The position numbers and the translations under genes are program-made. This document shows positions 8,039 through 17,701 of a stretch of 59,749 nt of DNA, one piece after another. Source of the DNA: Alphaproteobacteria bacterium (GTDB lineage: Bacteria; Pseudomonadota; Alphaproteobacteria; Micavibrionales; UBA2020); the NCBI GenBank assembly GCA_016124645.1, contig WGNE01000013.1:1-59749 (forward strand), given 5' to 3'. The notes beneath the pieces were generated by a model. That model ran no database searches. It was not told the DNA's origin and saw nothing but the letters and a program-made list of their open reading frames with translations. Within the stretch, counting starts at the first letter, position 1, and each line of letters opens with the position of its first letter.

Positions 8039-8662
8039 TCAGAGGCAGATTTTCGGCCGCGGTGGGTTCTTGAAACGATCGACGATGGCTTTCAGCTGGC
8101 GGCGCGTATCCTCCAGTCCCTTGTCGGTTTCCACCACGAAAGTCGCGCGCTTGCGTTTTTCGGCATCGGGCATCTGGGCGGCCAGCACCTGCTCGAACCG
8201 CTCCTCGCTCGTGCCGCGCGCCATCACGCGGGCCTTCTGTACCTCTTTCGGCGCGGTCACGCAAATGGTTACATCCACGTCCTTGTCGCGCCCGACCTCG
8301 AAAAGCAGGGGAATGTCCAGCGCCACCAGCTTGCAGCCCGCCGCTTTCTTTTCGGCGACGAAATCGTCGCTGGATTGGCGCACGAGGGGGAACAGAATAT
8401 CCTCCCCCTGCTGTTTCAGCCCGGGGTTCTCGAAAAACAGCGGGCCCAGCACCTTGCGGTCGATATAGGCCTCCCCCTTGTCGCTGGTCGCAAGCGCGCC
8501 GGGGCAAAGCTTCGCCACCGGCGCCACCGCCGCGCCGCCGGGGGCAAGCAGCTCGTGCACCGTGGCGTCGGCGTCATGCACGGGCACGCCCATTTCGGCC
8601 AGCATCTTCGCCGCCGTGGATTTGCCCATGCCGATGGAACCTGTGAGACCGATGACTTTCAT
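8039..8662 (-). CDS. coaE: Dephospho-CoA kinase
   Basis: 207-residue P-loop kinase that phosphorylates the 3'-OH of dephospho-CoA in the last step of coenzyme A synthesis. Begins MKVIGLTGSIGMGKST with the Walker A at 8-16, followed by the substrate Asp in 'PVHDADATVHELL' and the lid region 'ARVMARGTSEERFEQVLAAQ'. The start ATG overlaps the aroE stop (ATGA), so the two are translationally coupled. Length is typical. Confidence 0.94.
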   Translation of the reverse strand: MKVIGLTGSIGMGKSTAAKMLAEMGVPVHDADATVHELLAPGGAAVAPVAKLCPGALATSDKGEAYIDRKVLGPLFFENPGLKQQGEDILFPLVRQSSDDFVAEKKAAGCKLVALDIPLLFEVGRDKDVDVTICVTAPKEVQKARVMARGTSEERFEQVLAAQMPDAEKRKRATFVVETDKGLEDTRRQLKAIVDRFKNPPRPKICL

Positions 8663-9603
8663 GACGCGGATTTCCCCGATGCGAGTTTGCCCATATAGGC
8701 GTAAAGCTCCGCCGTGACCTCGGGGTCGCGCCCGTACCAGTGCTCGAAGCCGAGGCGCCCTTGATGGAGCAGCATCCCCAGCCCTTCCACCACCGGGTTG
8801 CCGCGCGCCTTGGCGCGCTTGAGCAGGTTGGTGACCAGCGGGCGATAGACGATGTCGCAGACCGTGGCCTCGGGCGGCAGCTTGTCGAGCTCGATGTCGA
8901 GCGCGGGATTGTCCGCCATGCCCAGCGTGGAGCAATTGACGACCAGCGTCGCCCCTTCCAGCGCATCGCCGCGTTTTTCCCACGGCAGGATATCGGCCGC
9001 GCCATCGAGCGAGAATGCCTTGACGATTTTCTCCGCCTTGGCCGCCGTGCGGTTGACCAGCGTGAAATGCTTCGCCCCCGCCGCGCGCAGGGAGACGATG
9101 ACGCCGCGCGACGCTCCGCCGGTGCCGAGGATGACGACGCGCTCCCCGCTCCATTTGGGCTGGCGCATCTTCAGGCTTTCGACGAAGCCGAAGCCGTCGC
9201 TGTTGAAGCCCTTGAGCCTGCCGTCGGGCAGGATGACGACGGTATTGACCGCGCCGGAAAACAGGCAGCTTTCGTCGTGCTCGTTCATGAGCGAGAGCGC
9301 GGCCTCCTTCAGCGGCGCGGTGAGGTTGCAGCCGGCATAGCCGCGATCGACGATGAGGTTCAGCGCGTTCTTGAGGTTATCGGCGGTGATGGCCATGGTG
9401 CCATAGGCGCCCTTGATGCCGTATTTCTCCAGCCAGAAGCCGTGCAGCTTGGGCGAGAGCGAATGCGAGACGGGCCAGCCCATCACGCAGGCGCGCGCGA
9501 TGCCGTCGGCGGGCGGTTTTCTTGCCTTGACGTCGTGTCCGTCCGGTCTTGTTTCCTGTTCTTCGCTCATGTCCTGTCTTTCGTTTTCATTTCCGTCCTT
9601 CAT
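8659..9603 (-). CDS. aroE: Shikimate 5-dehydrogenase
   Basis: 314 residues; NADPH-dependent reduction of 3-dehydroshikimate in aromatic amino-acid synthesis. Substrate domain: VMGWPVSHSLSPKLHGFWL and CNLTAPLKEAAL with the catalytic Lys; then GAVNTVV and FNSDGFGFVESL. NADP domain: VILGTGGASRGVIVSL and VNRTAAKAEKI. An acidic N-terminal extension of about 38 residues precedes the usual start. The ATG at 9603 overlaps the ppsR stop by four bases, which supports this start. The maf gene, usually between ppsR and aroE in this neighbourhood, is absent. Confidence 0.93.
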   Translation of the reverse strand: MKDGNENERQDMSEEQETRPDGHDVKARKPPADGIARACVMGWPVSHSLSPKLHGFWLEKYGIKGAYGTMAITADNLKNALNLIVDRGYAGCNLTAPLKEAALSLMNEHDESCLFSGAVNTVVILPDGRLKGFNSDGFGFVESLKMRQPKWSGERVVILGTGGASRGVIVSLRAAGAKHFTLVNRTAAKAEKIVKAFSLDGAADILPWEKRGDALEGATLVVNCSTLGMADNPALDIELDKLPPEATVCDIVYRPLVTNLLKRAKARGNPVVEGLGMLLHQGRLGFEHWYGRDPEVTAELYAYMGKLASGKSAS

Positions 9604-10457
9604 GCGGTTTCCGCCTGTCCTGCCTCTTGTCCCTCCATGGGGCCGCCCGCGCGGTAGGCGTCGAGCAGGCCCAGAATCTCCGCCGCCGTTTCCTCGATGG
9701 AACGGCGGGTGACGTCGATGATGGGCCAGCCGCGCTTGTTGTAGAAACGCCGCGCCTCCTTCACCTCGTCCTTCACCCGCTCGGCGTCGAGGTAATCCGT
9801 CTCGCGCAATTCGCCCAGCTGCTGCAACCGGTTGCGGCGGATGTCGATGAGCCGCTCGGGCGTCGCGGTCAGCGCGACGAAAAGCGGCTTTTTCAGCCCC
9901 AGCACTTTTTCGGGGAAGGGAATGCCCGGCACATAAGGCACGTTGGCCGCCTTCACCCCGCGGTTGGCGAGATAGATGCAGGTCGGCGTCTTGGAGGTGC
10001 GCGAGACGCCCACCAGTATCACGTCCGCATGGCCGAGGTCGTGGTCGCTCTTCAGCCCGTCGTCGTGGTGCAGGGCGTAGTCCACCGCATCCATGCGCGC
10101 GAAATATTCCTCGTTCAGCTTGTGCTGCAGCCCCGGTTCGGCAAGGCTGGTCATGCCGAAGAAGCTGCTCATCAGGTGCAGTACGGGGTGGAGGATGGAG
10201 ATGGTCGGCACCCCCAGACCCTGGCAGTGTTTTTCCACCGCCTTGGCCAGCGCCTCGTCCACCAGCGTGTAGAGGACGAGGCCGGGGTGGCGACGGATGC
10301 CCTCGATCGCGGTCAGGAGCTGCTTTTGCGTGCGCACCAGCGGCCAGAAATGCTGCTCGGCCTCCACCTGGTCGAACTGGGCGAGGCAGGCCTTGACCAC
10401 GCTGTTGAGCGTGCCGCCGGTCGAGTCCGATATCAGGTGGAGATGGTACTTTTTCAT
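9600..10457 (-). CDS. ppsR: Pyruvate,phosphate dikinase / PEP synthase regulatory protein (DUF299)
   Basis: 285-residue bifunctional kinase/pyrophosphorylase that switches PPDK or PEP synthase by phosphorylating a Thr with ADP and removing the phosphate with Pi. Starts with HLHLISDSTGGTLNSVVKAC and carries the P-loop-like GVSRTSKTPTCIYLANRG (150-167). 'RRNRLQQLGELRETDYLD' and 'GWPIIDVTRRSIEETAAEIL' are also family features. It heads the minus-strand run ppsR-aroE-coaE-DUF1223-dnaQ. Which target enzyme it controls cannot be told from this window. Confidence 0.92.
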   Translation of the reverse strand: MKKYHLHLISDSTGGTLNSVVKACLAQFDQVEAEQHFWPLVRTQKQLLTAIEGIRRHPGLVLYTLVDEALAKAVEKHCQGLGVPTISILHPVLHLMSSFFGMTSLAEPGLQHKLNEEYFARMDAVDYALHHDDGLKSDHDLGHADVILVGVSRTSKTPTCIYLANRGVKAANVPYVPGIPFPEKVLGLKKPLFVALTATPERLIDIRRNRLQQLGELRETDYLDAERVKDEVKEARRFYNKRGWPIIDVTRRSIEETAAEILGLLDAYRAGGPMEGQEAGQAETA

Positions 10458-10618
10458 GGGGGCCAGTTTACCAGCTTTTCCAGCAAAATTAAGGGCGTTT
10501 GCGGCATCGGCGCCCTCTTCGGGGATTGCGGCGGCAATTCATTCGCATGCTAATGATAAGCGGGCTAATATTCAATGCGATTTCAAAGATTTATCCCGCA
10601 ATTTGTCATATTTTAATA

Positions 10619-10648
10619 TTGACGGAGAGGCATACGGCATTCTATGCT
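10619..10648 (+). promoter_or_regulatory. Candidate sigma-70 promoter for the 10696 gene
   Basis: TTGACG (10619-10624), 18-base spacer, TATGCT (10643-10648) in a locally AT-rich stretch, about 50 bases upstream of the start at 10696. Confidence 0.5.
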
Positions 10649-10695
10649 GTGGGCCGTTCACCCCTTGAAAACCGCGCTTTGCAGAAAGGACTTCC

Positions 10696-11214
10696 ATGCC
10701 GCCCGAAATCTCCCCCATGTTCAGGTACTGGGGCCGGCGTCCGAACGAGTTCGACGAGGAAGACCTTGTCGAAATGCTCTGCCCGCGGCAACGCAAAGGC
10801 GAGCCCGCGATGCGCGAACCGCTGGGCCTCGGCACGCAAGTCAGCCTGAAGAACGACAAGACCGGCAGTTCCATCGACTTCAGCCTGCGGAAAAGCGCGG
10901 ACGGCAAGACCATCACGCTCGACAGCACGCTGGTGCGCGACAATGTGACTTACAAAACGAAGCTCGTCGCGCAGAAGAACAGCGACGATTACTACCTCAT
11001 CACCCAGCTGACCTTCGACAACCACAAGGAAAAGCTGTCCAGCCGCTCGGAAATCAGCAAGGTGCTGGCCCATATCGGCCAGTCGCAGCTGAAAAAGGCC
11101 TGTCAGGGCGTCATCCCCGCCCCGCACGAGGAGCGCGGCAAGTTCGGCAAGTTCAGCCGTTTCATCGACCGCCTGATGCCGAACGACCCCAGCCAGATCC
11201 CGCCGCCCATGTGA
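10696..11214 (+). CDS. Hypothetical protein, 172 aa
   Basis: Not recognised. A soluble, basic protein without signal peptide or membrane segment. The middle (about 45-130) alternates short hydrophobic and charged stretches, with 'TQVSLKNDKTGSSIDFSLRK' and 'DYYLITQLTFDNHKEKL' suggesting an antiparallel beta sheet, followed by a helical, Lys-rich segment and a Pro-rich tail ending PSQIPPPM. An AAAGGA ribosome-binding site lies 7 bases before the ATG. It is divergent from ppsR and apparently monocistronic, with its own promoter. Confidence 0.6.
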   Translation: MPPEISPMFRYWGRRPNEFDEEDLVEMLCPRQRKGEPAMREPLGLGTQVSLKNDKTGSSIDFSLRKSADGKTITLDSTLVRDNVTYKTKLVAQKNSDDYYLITQLTFDNHKEKLSSRSEISKVLAHIGQSQLKKACQGVIPAPHEERGKFGKFSRFIDRLMPNDPSQIPPPM

Positions 11215-11251
11215 TACGCGGGCCAATCGGCACCGTTTCGCGGCTGTATAA

Positions 11252-12370
<1,119 letters not shown>

Positions 12371-12484
12371 GCGAAGTGGTGTAATAGGTAAATTTTGAAG
12401 CGGCAGGCGACGCGAGGGACTTTTCCTTGAGCGCGCGGCCCCGTCTTTGAAAGAGGGATCGAACGGCGACAAGACCAGAGGACC

Positions 12485-13261
12485 ATGAGCGGCAACCGTT
12501 TCAATACCATAGAGGCAGCGCAGAAGGGCTACGCCTTCGCCTGGAAGGAACGCGGCTATCTTGCCCGCGCCGCGCTTTTGCCCATGGGCGCCTCCATCAT
12601 CTTCGGCATGTTCCTCGGCCGCTACGTCCCCGACCCGAAAACGGTGCCGGAATGGATGACCGGCAACCTCTTCTTCCTGCCCACCGACGCGCTGATGGGC
12701 TGGTACATCTTCCTGCTCGCCCGCCTCGCCCTGCTGGGCGAGAAACTGGAAGCGGTGCCGCGCGATCCCCGCGCGATGGCCGGCTGGAAGAACCTGCGGA
12801 ACGGCTGCGTGCTTTCCTACATGCTCATCAAGGTCGCGCTGATCGGCCTGCAGGCCGTGATGATCTATACCGCCACCGTCAGGCCGCCGACCGCGGGGAT
12901 GGCCGTGCTGGCCATGTTCTCCATCGGCGCGTTCTTCTGGGGGGTGCGCTTCATCGCCGCGCCGCTTTTGCTGGCGGTGGGCTATCCCGTGCGCGCCTAT
13001 ATCTTCCGCGTCAACGGCATCGGCATTTCCCTTCGCGTCGTGGGGCTGGTCTTCCTCGGCATCCTGCCGGTGATGCTGGCCGCCATGATCATCGGCGGGC
13101 TGTTCCTGCCCGACCATTTGCAGGGCATGAACACCCAGATCAAGATCATGATGGCGCTGGGGCCGGTGGCCGATTACGTCTTTTACACCCTGTTCATGGG
13201 CGCGCTGTGCTTCGGGCTGAAGGACATGCTCTCGCCCCCGCGCCGGAGGCGGTCCTCATGA
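12485..13261 (+). CDS. Hypothetical multi-pass inner-membrane protein
   Basis: 258 residues, unnamed family. About five or six hydrophobic segments (roughly 28-46, 62-80, 105-125, 136-158, 175-205 and 225-245) joined by short basic loops, and an Arg-rich C-terminus. No catalytic motif seen. The ferredoxin start overlaps its stop (ATGA), so the two are translated together; whether they are functionally linked is unknown. ATG at 12485 follows 'GAGGACC', a good ribosome-binding site. Confidence 0.7.
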   Translation: MSGNRFNTIEAAQKGYAFAWKERGYLARAALLPMGASIIFGMFLGRYVPDPKTVPEWMTGNLFFLPTDALMGWYIFLLARLALLGEKLEAVPRDPRAMAGWKNLRNGCVLSYMLIKVALIGLQAVMIYTATVRPPTAGMAVLAMFSIGAFFWGVRFIAAPLLLAVGYPVRAYIFRVNGIGISLRVVGLVFLGILPVMLAAMIIGGLFLPDHLQGMNTQIKIMMALGPVADYVFYTLFMGALCFGLKDMLSPPRRRRSS

Positions 13262-13593
13262 AGCTGCGCGTGACCGACCGCGAGGGGCATGACCACGAGA
13301 TCGACGCCATCGAGGGCTGGCGGGTGATGGAGATCATCCGCGACCACGCGATGCAAACCCCCGCGCTGGCGATAAAGGCCGAATGCGGCGCGGCGCTGGC
13401 CTGCGGCACCTGCCACGTCTATGTGGACGCGGACTGGGTGGACAGGCTGGTTCCGCCGACGGCGGAGGAAACCGAGCGGATGGAGGAAGACGTCTTCGCG
13501 CTGGAGGACAATTCGCGCCTTTCGTGCCAGATACTGATGACCGAGGAACTGGACGGGCTGCACGTGACGCTGGCCCCCGGCTCCGAACCATAG
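13258..13593 (+). CDS. Adrenodoxin-type [2Fe-2S] ferredoxin
   Basis: 111 residues. Cluster cysteines at 43, 49, 52 and 90 follow the adrenodoxin spacing C-x5-C-x2-C-x37-C, within [17 protein letters not shown] and NSRLSCQIL. Such ferredoxins serve iron-sulfur assembly, haem or hydroxylase chemistry. Here the likely reductase is the enzyme encoded at 11312. Its start overlaps the stop of the membrane-protein gene. pheS follows 13 bases later, though pheS differs sharply in base composition. Confidence 0.92.
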   Translation: MKLRVTDREGHDHEIDAIEGWRVMEIIRDHAMQTPALAIKAECGAALACGTCHVYVDADWVDRLVPPTAEETERMEEDVFALEDNSRLSCQILMTEELDGLHVTLAPGSEP

Positions 13594-13606
13594 GAAGTTT
13601 CAAAAA

Positions 13607-14785
13607 ATGAAAAGCATCTTAAAAGACCAACTTAAAACCATAAAAGAAGCCCAACGCTTGACAATGCAGGAAATTGCACGAGGCATCACACCCGCGAGCC
13701 AAGGGAAAGAGCATTGGCAAGAGCTGCAATCCATGGTGCGTGAGATCGCCGAAAAGATAGAGACTTTCGAAGAAATTGAAGAGATGCGTGTCCTAACACT
13801 TGGTAAAAAAAGTGAAATCGCGGAGGCAATGAAACGACTTGGTCAAGTTCCCGTGGACCACCGGAAAGCGATTGCTCAAGTTCTTAATTACATCAAAGAA
13901 GACACGTCCAAAATTATCGAGGAAAGAGCAGGCCTGCTGAAAAAAGCCGCGCTCAACGCAAGGCTGGAACAGGAAAAAATCGACGTCACCCTCTCCCCGC
14001 GCCCCGCCGCGCAGGGCACCGTCCACCCCATCAGCCAGACGATGGAGGAGATGATCGCCATTTTCTCCGACATGGGCTTCGCCGTGGCCGAGGGGCCGGA
14101 GATCGAGGATGATTTCCACAACTTCACCGCCCTCAACTTCCCGCCCGAGCATCCGGCGCGGCAGATGCACGACACCTTCTATTTGCCCGACGTGCCCGGC
14201 AAAACGGGGGACGAAGCGAAACGGCTGTTGCGCACCCATACCTCCACCGTGCAGGTGCATGTGATGAAAAACCAGAAACCGTCCATCCGCGTCATCATTC
14301 CCGGCCGCACCTTCCGCTCGGACTACGACATGACCCACACGCCCATGTTCCACCAGATGGAAGGGCTGCTCATCGACAAGGCGACGCATATGGGGCACCT
14401 GAAAGGCTGCCTCATCGAGTTCTGCAAGCGGTTCTTCGAGGTCGAGACGCTGGGCACGCGCTTTCGCCCCAGCTTCTTCCCCTTCACCGAGCCTTCGGCG
14501 GAGATGGACATCGGCTGCTCACGCGCGGGCGGCGAACTGAAGATCGGCGAGGGAGAGGACTGGCTGGAAATTCTGGGCTGCGGCATGGTGCACCCGAATG
14601 TGCTGAAAAACTGCGGCATCGACCCCGAGGAGTACCAGGGCTTCGCCTTCGGTATGGGCGTGGAGCGCGTGGCGATGCTGAAATACGGCATCCCCGACCT
14701 GCGCACCTTCTTCGAAAGCGACCTGCGCTGGCTGAAGCACTACGGCTTCGGCCCGATGGACCAGCCGAACCCGGCTTTGAGCTAA
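13607..14785 (+). CDS. pheS: Phenylalanine-tRNA ligase alpha subunit with atypical AT-rich 5' part
   Basis: 392 residues; catalytic alpha subunit of the alpha2-beta2 enzyme that charges tRNA-Phe. The catalytic core is orthodox: [46 protein letters not shown] and [18 protein letters not shown]. The N-terminal coiled coil differs: an extra 25-30 residues precede the usual '[20 protein letters not shown]'. The first ~360 bases are AT-rich (24/60 GC at 13621-13680 and 23/60 at 13861-13920, against 46/60 at 13981-14040), with AAA, GAA, ATT and CTT codons rare elsewhere here. This looks like a mosaic gene. AGGAAG precedes the ATG. pheT follows after a palindromic repeat. Confidence 0.95.
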   Translation: MKSILKDQLKTIKEAQRLTMQEIARGITPASQGKEHWQELQSMVREIAEKIETFEEIEEMRVLTLGKKSEIAEAMKRLGQVPVDHRKAIAQVLNYIKEDTSKIIEERAGLLKKAALNARLEQEKIDVTLSPRPAAQGTVHPISQTMEEMIAIFSDMGFAVAEGPEIEDDFHNFTALNFPPEHPARQMHDTFYLPDVPGKTGDEAKRLLRTHTSTVQVHVMKNQKPSIRVIIPGRTFRSDYDMTHTPMFHQMEGLLIDKATHMGHLKGCLIEFCKRFFEVETLGTRFRPSFFPFTEPSAEMDIGCSRAGGELKIGEGEDWLEILGCGMVHPNVLKNCGIDPEEYQGFAFGMGVERVAMLKYGIPDLRTFFESDLRWLKHYGFGPMDQPNPALS

Positions 14786-14795
14786 ACAAAAGAAC

Positions 14796-14891
14796 CGCCA
14801 TGCCCGCGAAGGCGGGCATCCGGCCCGAAAATATAAATCCAGACCCCCGCACAACATGCTCTGCATGTAGAACATACGGGCGGGGGTGGCG
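14796..14891. repeat. Palindromic dispersed repeat, copy C, inside the pheS-pheT gap
   Basis: Two stem-loops in tandem. ATGCCCGC/GCGGGCAT (14800-14819, loop GAAG) is followed by CCCCCGC/GCGGGGG (14844-14886), which encloses a third hairpin ACATGC-TCT-GCATGT (14854-14868). The ends and the words GCATCCGGCC and CCAGACCCCCGC match copies A and B, with a short core between. It would be transcribed within the pheST mRNA, so it could affect processing or the PheS:PheT ratio. Confidence 0.7.
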
Positions 14892-14911
14892 AAAATAAAG
14901 AGAGACGCAAA

Positions 14912-17311
14912 ATGAAATTCACCCTTTCCTGGCTGAAAGAATACCTTGATACCGACGCGACGCTGGACGAGGTCTCGGCCAAGCTGACCGCCATCGGGCT
15001 CGAGGTCGAGGGCATCGAGGACCGCGCGAAATCCATGCAGGGCTTCGTTATCGGCCACGTCGTCTCCGCCGAAAAGCACCCGGACGCCGACAAGCTGCAA
15101 TGCCTCGTCGTCGATACCGGCACGGAGCAACTGAAAGTCGTCTGCGGCGCGCCCAACGCGAAGGCGGGCATGAAGGGCGTTTTCGCCCCCGCGGGCAGCT
15201 ACATTCCCGGGCTCGACGTCACGCTGAAAAAGACCAGCATTCGCGGGCAGGAAAGCAACGGCATGATGTGCTCGGAGAAAGAGCTCGAGCTTTCCGACGA
15301 GCACAAGGGCATCATCGAACTGCCGCAAGACGCGCAAACCGGCGCGCCCGCCGCCCCCGCGCTCGGCATCGACGATCCGGTCATCGAGATCAACCTGACC
15401 CCCAACCGCGGGGACTGCGCCGGCATCTACGGCATCGCGCGCGACCTTGCCGCCGCCGGACTTGGCACGCTCAAGCCGCTGGAAACGCCCGTCGTGAAAG
15501 GTGCGTTCAAATCGCCCGTCACCGTTGAAACGCAGGACGAAGAGGCCTGCCCGCTGTTCATCGGGCGGTACATCAAGGGCGTGAAGAACGGCCCCTCGCC
15601 CAAGTGGCTGCACGACAGGCTGGCCGCCATCGGGCTGCGCCCCATCTCCGTGCTGGTCGATATCACCAATTATTTCACCGTCGCGCTCAACCGCCCGATG
15701 CACGTCTTCGACGCGGACAAACTGAAGGGCGGCATCCACGTGCGCCTGTCCAGGAAGGGCGAAACGCTGGAAGCATTGAACGACAAATCCTACACGCTGG
15801 AAGACGGCATGACGGCGGTCTGCGACGATTCCGGCGTGCTGGGGCTCGGCGGCATCATCGGCGGCGTGCCCTCCTCTGTCGATGAAAACACGGTCAATGT
15901 CTTTCTCGAGGTCGCCTATTTCGACCCCGTGCGCACGGCCAAGACGGGGCAGAAGCTGCAGATCGACAGCGACGCGCGCTACCGCTTCGAGCGCGGCATC
16001 GACCCCGGTTTCGCCGCGCCCGGCGCGGAGCTGGCGACAAAGATGATCCTCGACCTGTGCGGCGGGGTGGCGAGCGAAACGGTCATCGCCGGCGCCGCGC
16101 CAGACATCACCCATGTCATCTCCTACGCGCCGGAACGCCTGAAGCTGCTGGGCGGCATGGATCTGGCGGAAGACAGGCAAAAGCAAATCCTCTCCACCCT
16201 CGGCTTCGGAGTGAAGGCGGACGGCAAGGCATGGGCGGTGAAAACGCCCAGCTGGCGGCACGACCTGCAGGGCAGCGCCGATATCGTGGAAGAGGTTTTG
16301 CGCATCGAGGGATACGACAACATCCCCCCCGTCATCGTGCGGCCCGAAAACGGGGAGCGCCCGCAGACCTTGAGCACATTGGCCAAACGCGCCGCCACGC
16401 TGCGCCGGTTGCTGGCCGCGCGCGGCATGTATGAAACCGTGACATGGTCCTTCATGGACGATGCGACGGCGGATCTTTTCGGCGCGAACAAGCAGCAAAA
16501 CAAAAAGGCCATGACGCTGACCAACCCCATCAGCCAGGATTTATCGGTCATGCGGCCTTCCATCCTGCCCAACCTCGTCGCCGCCGCCGGGCGCAACACC
16601 GACCGCGGCCACCCCGACGCCTGCCTGTTCGAAATCGGCAATTGCTACCACTCGCCCGAGGCCGAAGGACAGGTCATGATGGCGACGGGCCTGCGCACCG
16701 GCGCCGCCGTGCCGCGCCACTGGTCCGGCCCCGCGCGCGACGTGGACGCCTATGACGCCAAGGCGGACGCACTGGCCGTGCTGGAAAGCTGCGGCGTGAA
16801 CGTGGCCAACCTGCAAATATCGGACGACGTGCCGGAATGGTACCACCCCGGCCGCGCGGGCGCGCTGCGCCTCGGCCCCGCGGTGCTGGCTTATTTCGGC
16901 GAGCTGCACCCCGCCGTGCTGGACGCGATGAAGCGCGAGGAAAAATGCGCGGGGTTCGAGGTCTTCCTGCAAGACATTCCCCAGCCGCGCAACAAGGGCC
17001 CGCGCCGCGAATTGCTGCGCCCCTCGCCCTTCCAGCCCGTCAGGCGCGACTTCGCCTTCGTGGTCGCGGCGGAGGTGGCGGCGGAAAAGCTCATCCGCGC
17101 GATCAAGGGCGTGGACAAGACCCTTATTTCCCATGTCGATATCTTCGACGTCTATACCGGCAAGGGCGTGGAGCCCGGCACGAAATCCGTCGCCCTCGGC
17201 GTCACGCTCCAGCCGGTCGAAAAAACCCTGACGGACGAAGAAATCAACGCGGTCTGCGCGAAGATCGTCGAGAGCGTCGCCAAGCAAACCGGCGGCACGC
17301 TGCGCGGGTGA
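14912..17311 (+). CDS. pheT: Phenylalanine-tRNA ligase beta subunit
   Basis: 799-residue partner of PheS, of normal length. In order: an N-terminal helical start KFTLSWLKEYLD, an OB-type tRNA-binding domain (about 40-150, 'VIGHVVSAEKHPDADKLQ' and VVCGAPNAKAGMKG), B3/B4 editing domain (about 200-400, with NLTPNRGDCAGIYGIARDL at its border and 'VDITNYFTVALNRPMHVFD'), B5 domain (about 405-475), a catalytic-like core, and a C-terminal FDX-ACB domain (about 705-799, 'PVRRDFAFVVAAEV') that binds the tRNA anticodon. Base composition is uniformly GC-rich, unlike the 5' part of pheS. Confidence 0.96.
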   Translation: MKFTLSWLKEYLDTDATLDEVSAKLTAIGLEVEGIEDRAKSMQGFVIGHVVSAEKHPDADKLQCLVVDTGTEQLKVVCGAPNAKAGMKGVFAPAGSYIPGLDVTLKKTSIRGQESNGMMCSEKELELSDEHKGIIELPQDAQTGAPAAPALGIDDPVIEINLTPNRGDCAGIYGIARDLAAAGLGTLKPLETPVVKGAFKSPVTVETQDEEACPLFIGRYIKGVKNGPSPKWLHDRLAAIGLRPISVLVDITNYFTVALNRPMHVFDADKLKGGIHVRLSRKGETLEALNDKSYTLEDGMTAVCDDSGVLGLGGIIGGVPSSVDENTVNVFLEVAYFDPVRTAKTGQKLQIDSDARYRFERGIDPGFAAPGAELATKMILDLCGGVASETVIAGAAPDITHVISYAPERLKLLGGMDLAEDRQKQILSTLGFGVKADGKAWAVKTPSWRHDLQGSADIVEEVLRIEGYDNIPPVIVRPENGERPQTLSTLAKRAATLRRLLAARGMYETVTWSFMDDATADLFGANKQQNKKAMTLTNPISQDLSVMRPSILPNLVAAAGRNTDRGHPDACLFEIGNCYHSPEAEGQVMMATGLRTGAAVPRHWSGPARDVDAYDAKADALAVLESCGVNVANLQISDDVPEWYHPGRAGALRLGPAVLAYFGELHPAVLDAMKREEKCAGFEVFLQDIPQPRNKGPRRELLRPSPFQPVRRDFAFVVAAEVAAEKLIRAIKGVDKTLISHVDIFDVYTGKGVEPGTKSVALGVTLQPVEKTLTDEEINAVCAKIVESVAKQTGGTLRG

Positions 17312-17685
17312 TGAAGAAACCCCGCGCGCATCTTCCGGCCGTCTTCGCCCTCGCGCTTTTGCTGGCGGGCTGCATCGCGCAGCCTGTCTTGAACCCCGCC
17401 GACATGACGGGCAAGAGCGCGGCCGCGCTGCAAAACCTCTGGGGCAAGCCCGATGCGGTGGAAAAACTGGCGGACGGGGGCGAGATTTTCACCTATAAAA
17501 CTTCCCGCGCGCCGGAAGACTTCGGCGGCGATCCGATGTGCGCGGCGGATACCCGCAGCGGGTTCATGCGCTGCACCGATGATATCCTGCCGCGCAAAAA
17601 AGTGGAATTCTACTGCGACACGCATTTCACCCTGCGCGGCGGCAGGGTGAAGGACTGGCAACAGCAGGGCAACCTCTGCCCCTGA
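17311..17685 (+). CDS. Small lipoprotein, possibly SmpA/OmlA-like
   Basis: 124 residues with a lipobox LLAGC (Cys21), so predicted to be a lipoprotein. The mature part has 'MTGKSAAALQNLWGKPDAVE' followed by a strand GEIFTYKT, a spacing that recalls SmpA/OmlA-like folds; I am not certain of this. Five further cysteines in the second half (in PMCAADT, MRCTDD, FYCDTH and NLCP) could form disulfides. The ATG shares one base with the pheT stop (TGATG), so it depends on the pheST transcript. No functional link to PheRS is implied. Confidence 0.7.
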   Translation: MKKPRAHLPAVFALALLLAGCIAQPVLNPADMTGKSAAALQNLWGKPDAVEKLADGGEIFTYKTSRAPEDFGGDPMCAADTRSGFMRCTDDILPRKKVEFYCDTHFTLRGGRVKDWQQQGNLCP

Positions 17686-17701
17686 TTTTCATGGAAAAAA
17701 T

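Noticed and set aside
14519-16498. 659-codon minus-strand frame opposite pheS/pheT
   Set aside because: Crosses two essential genes and the repeat between them; no recognisable domain.
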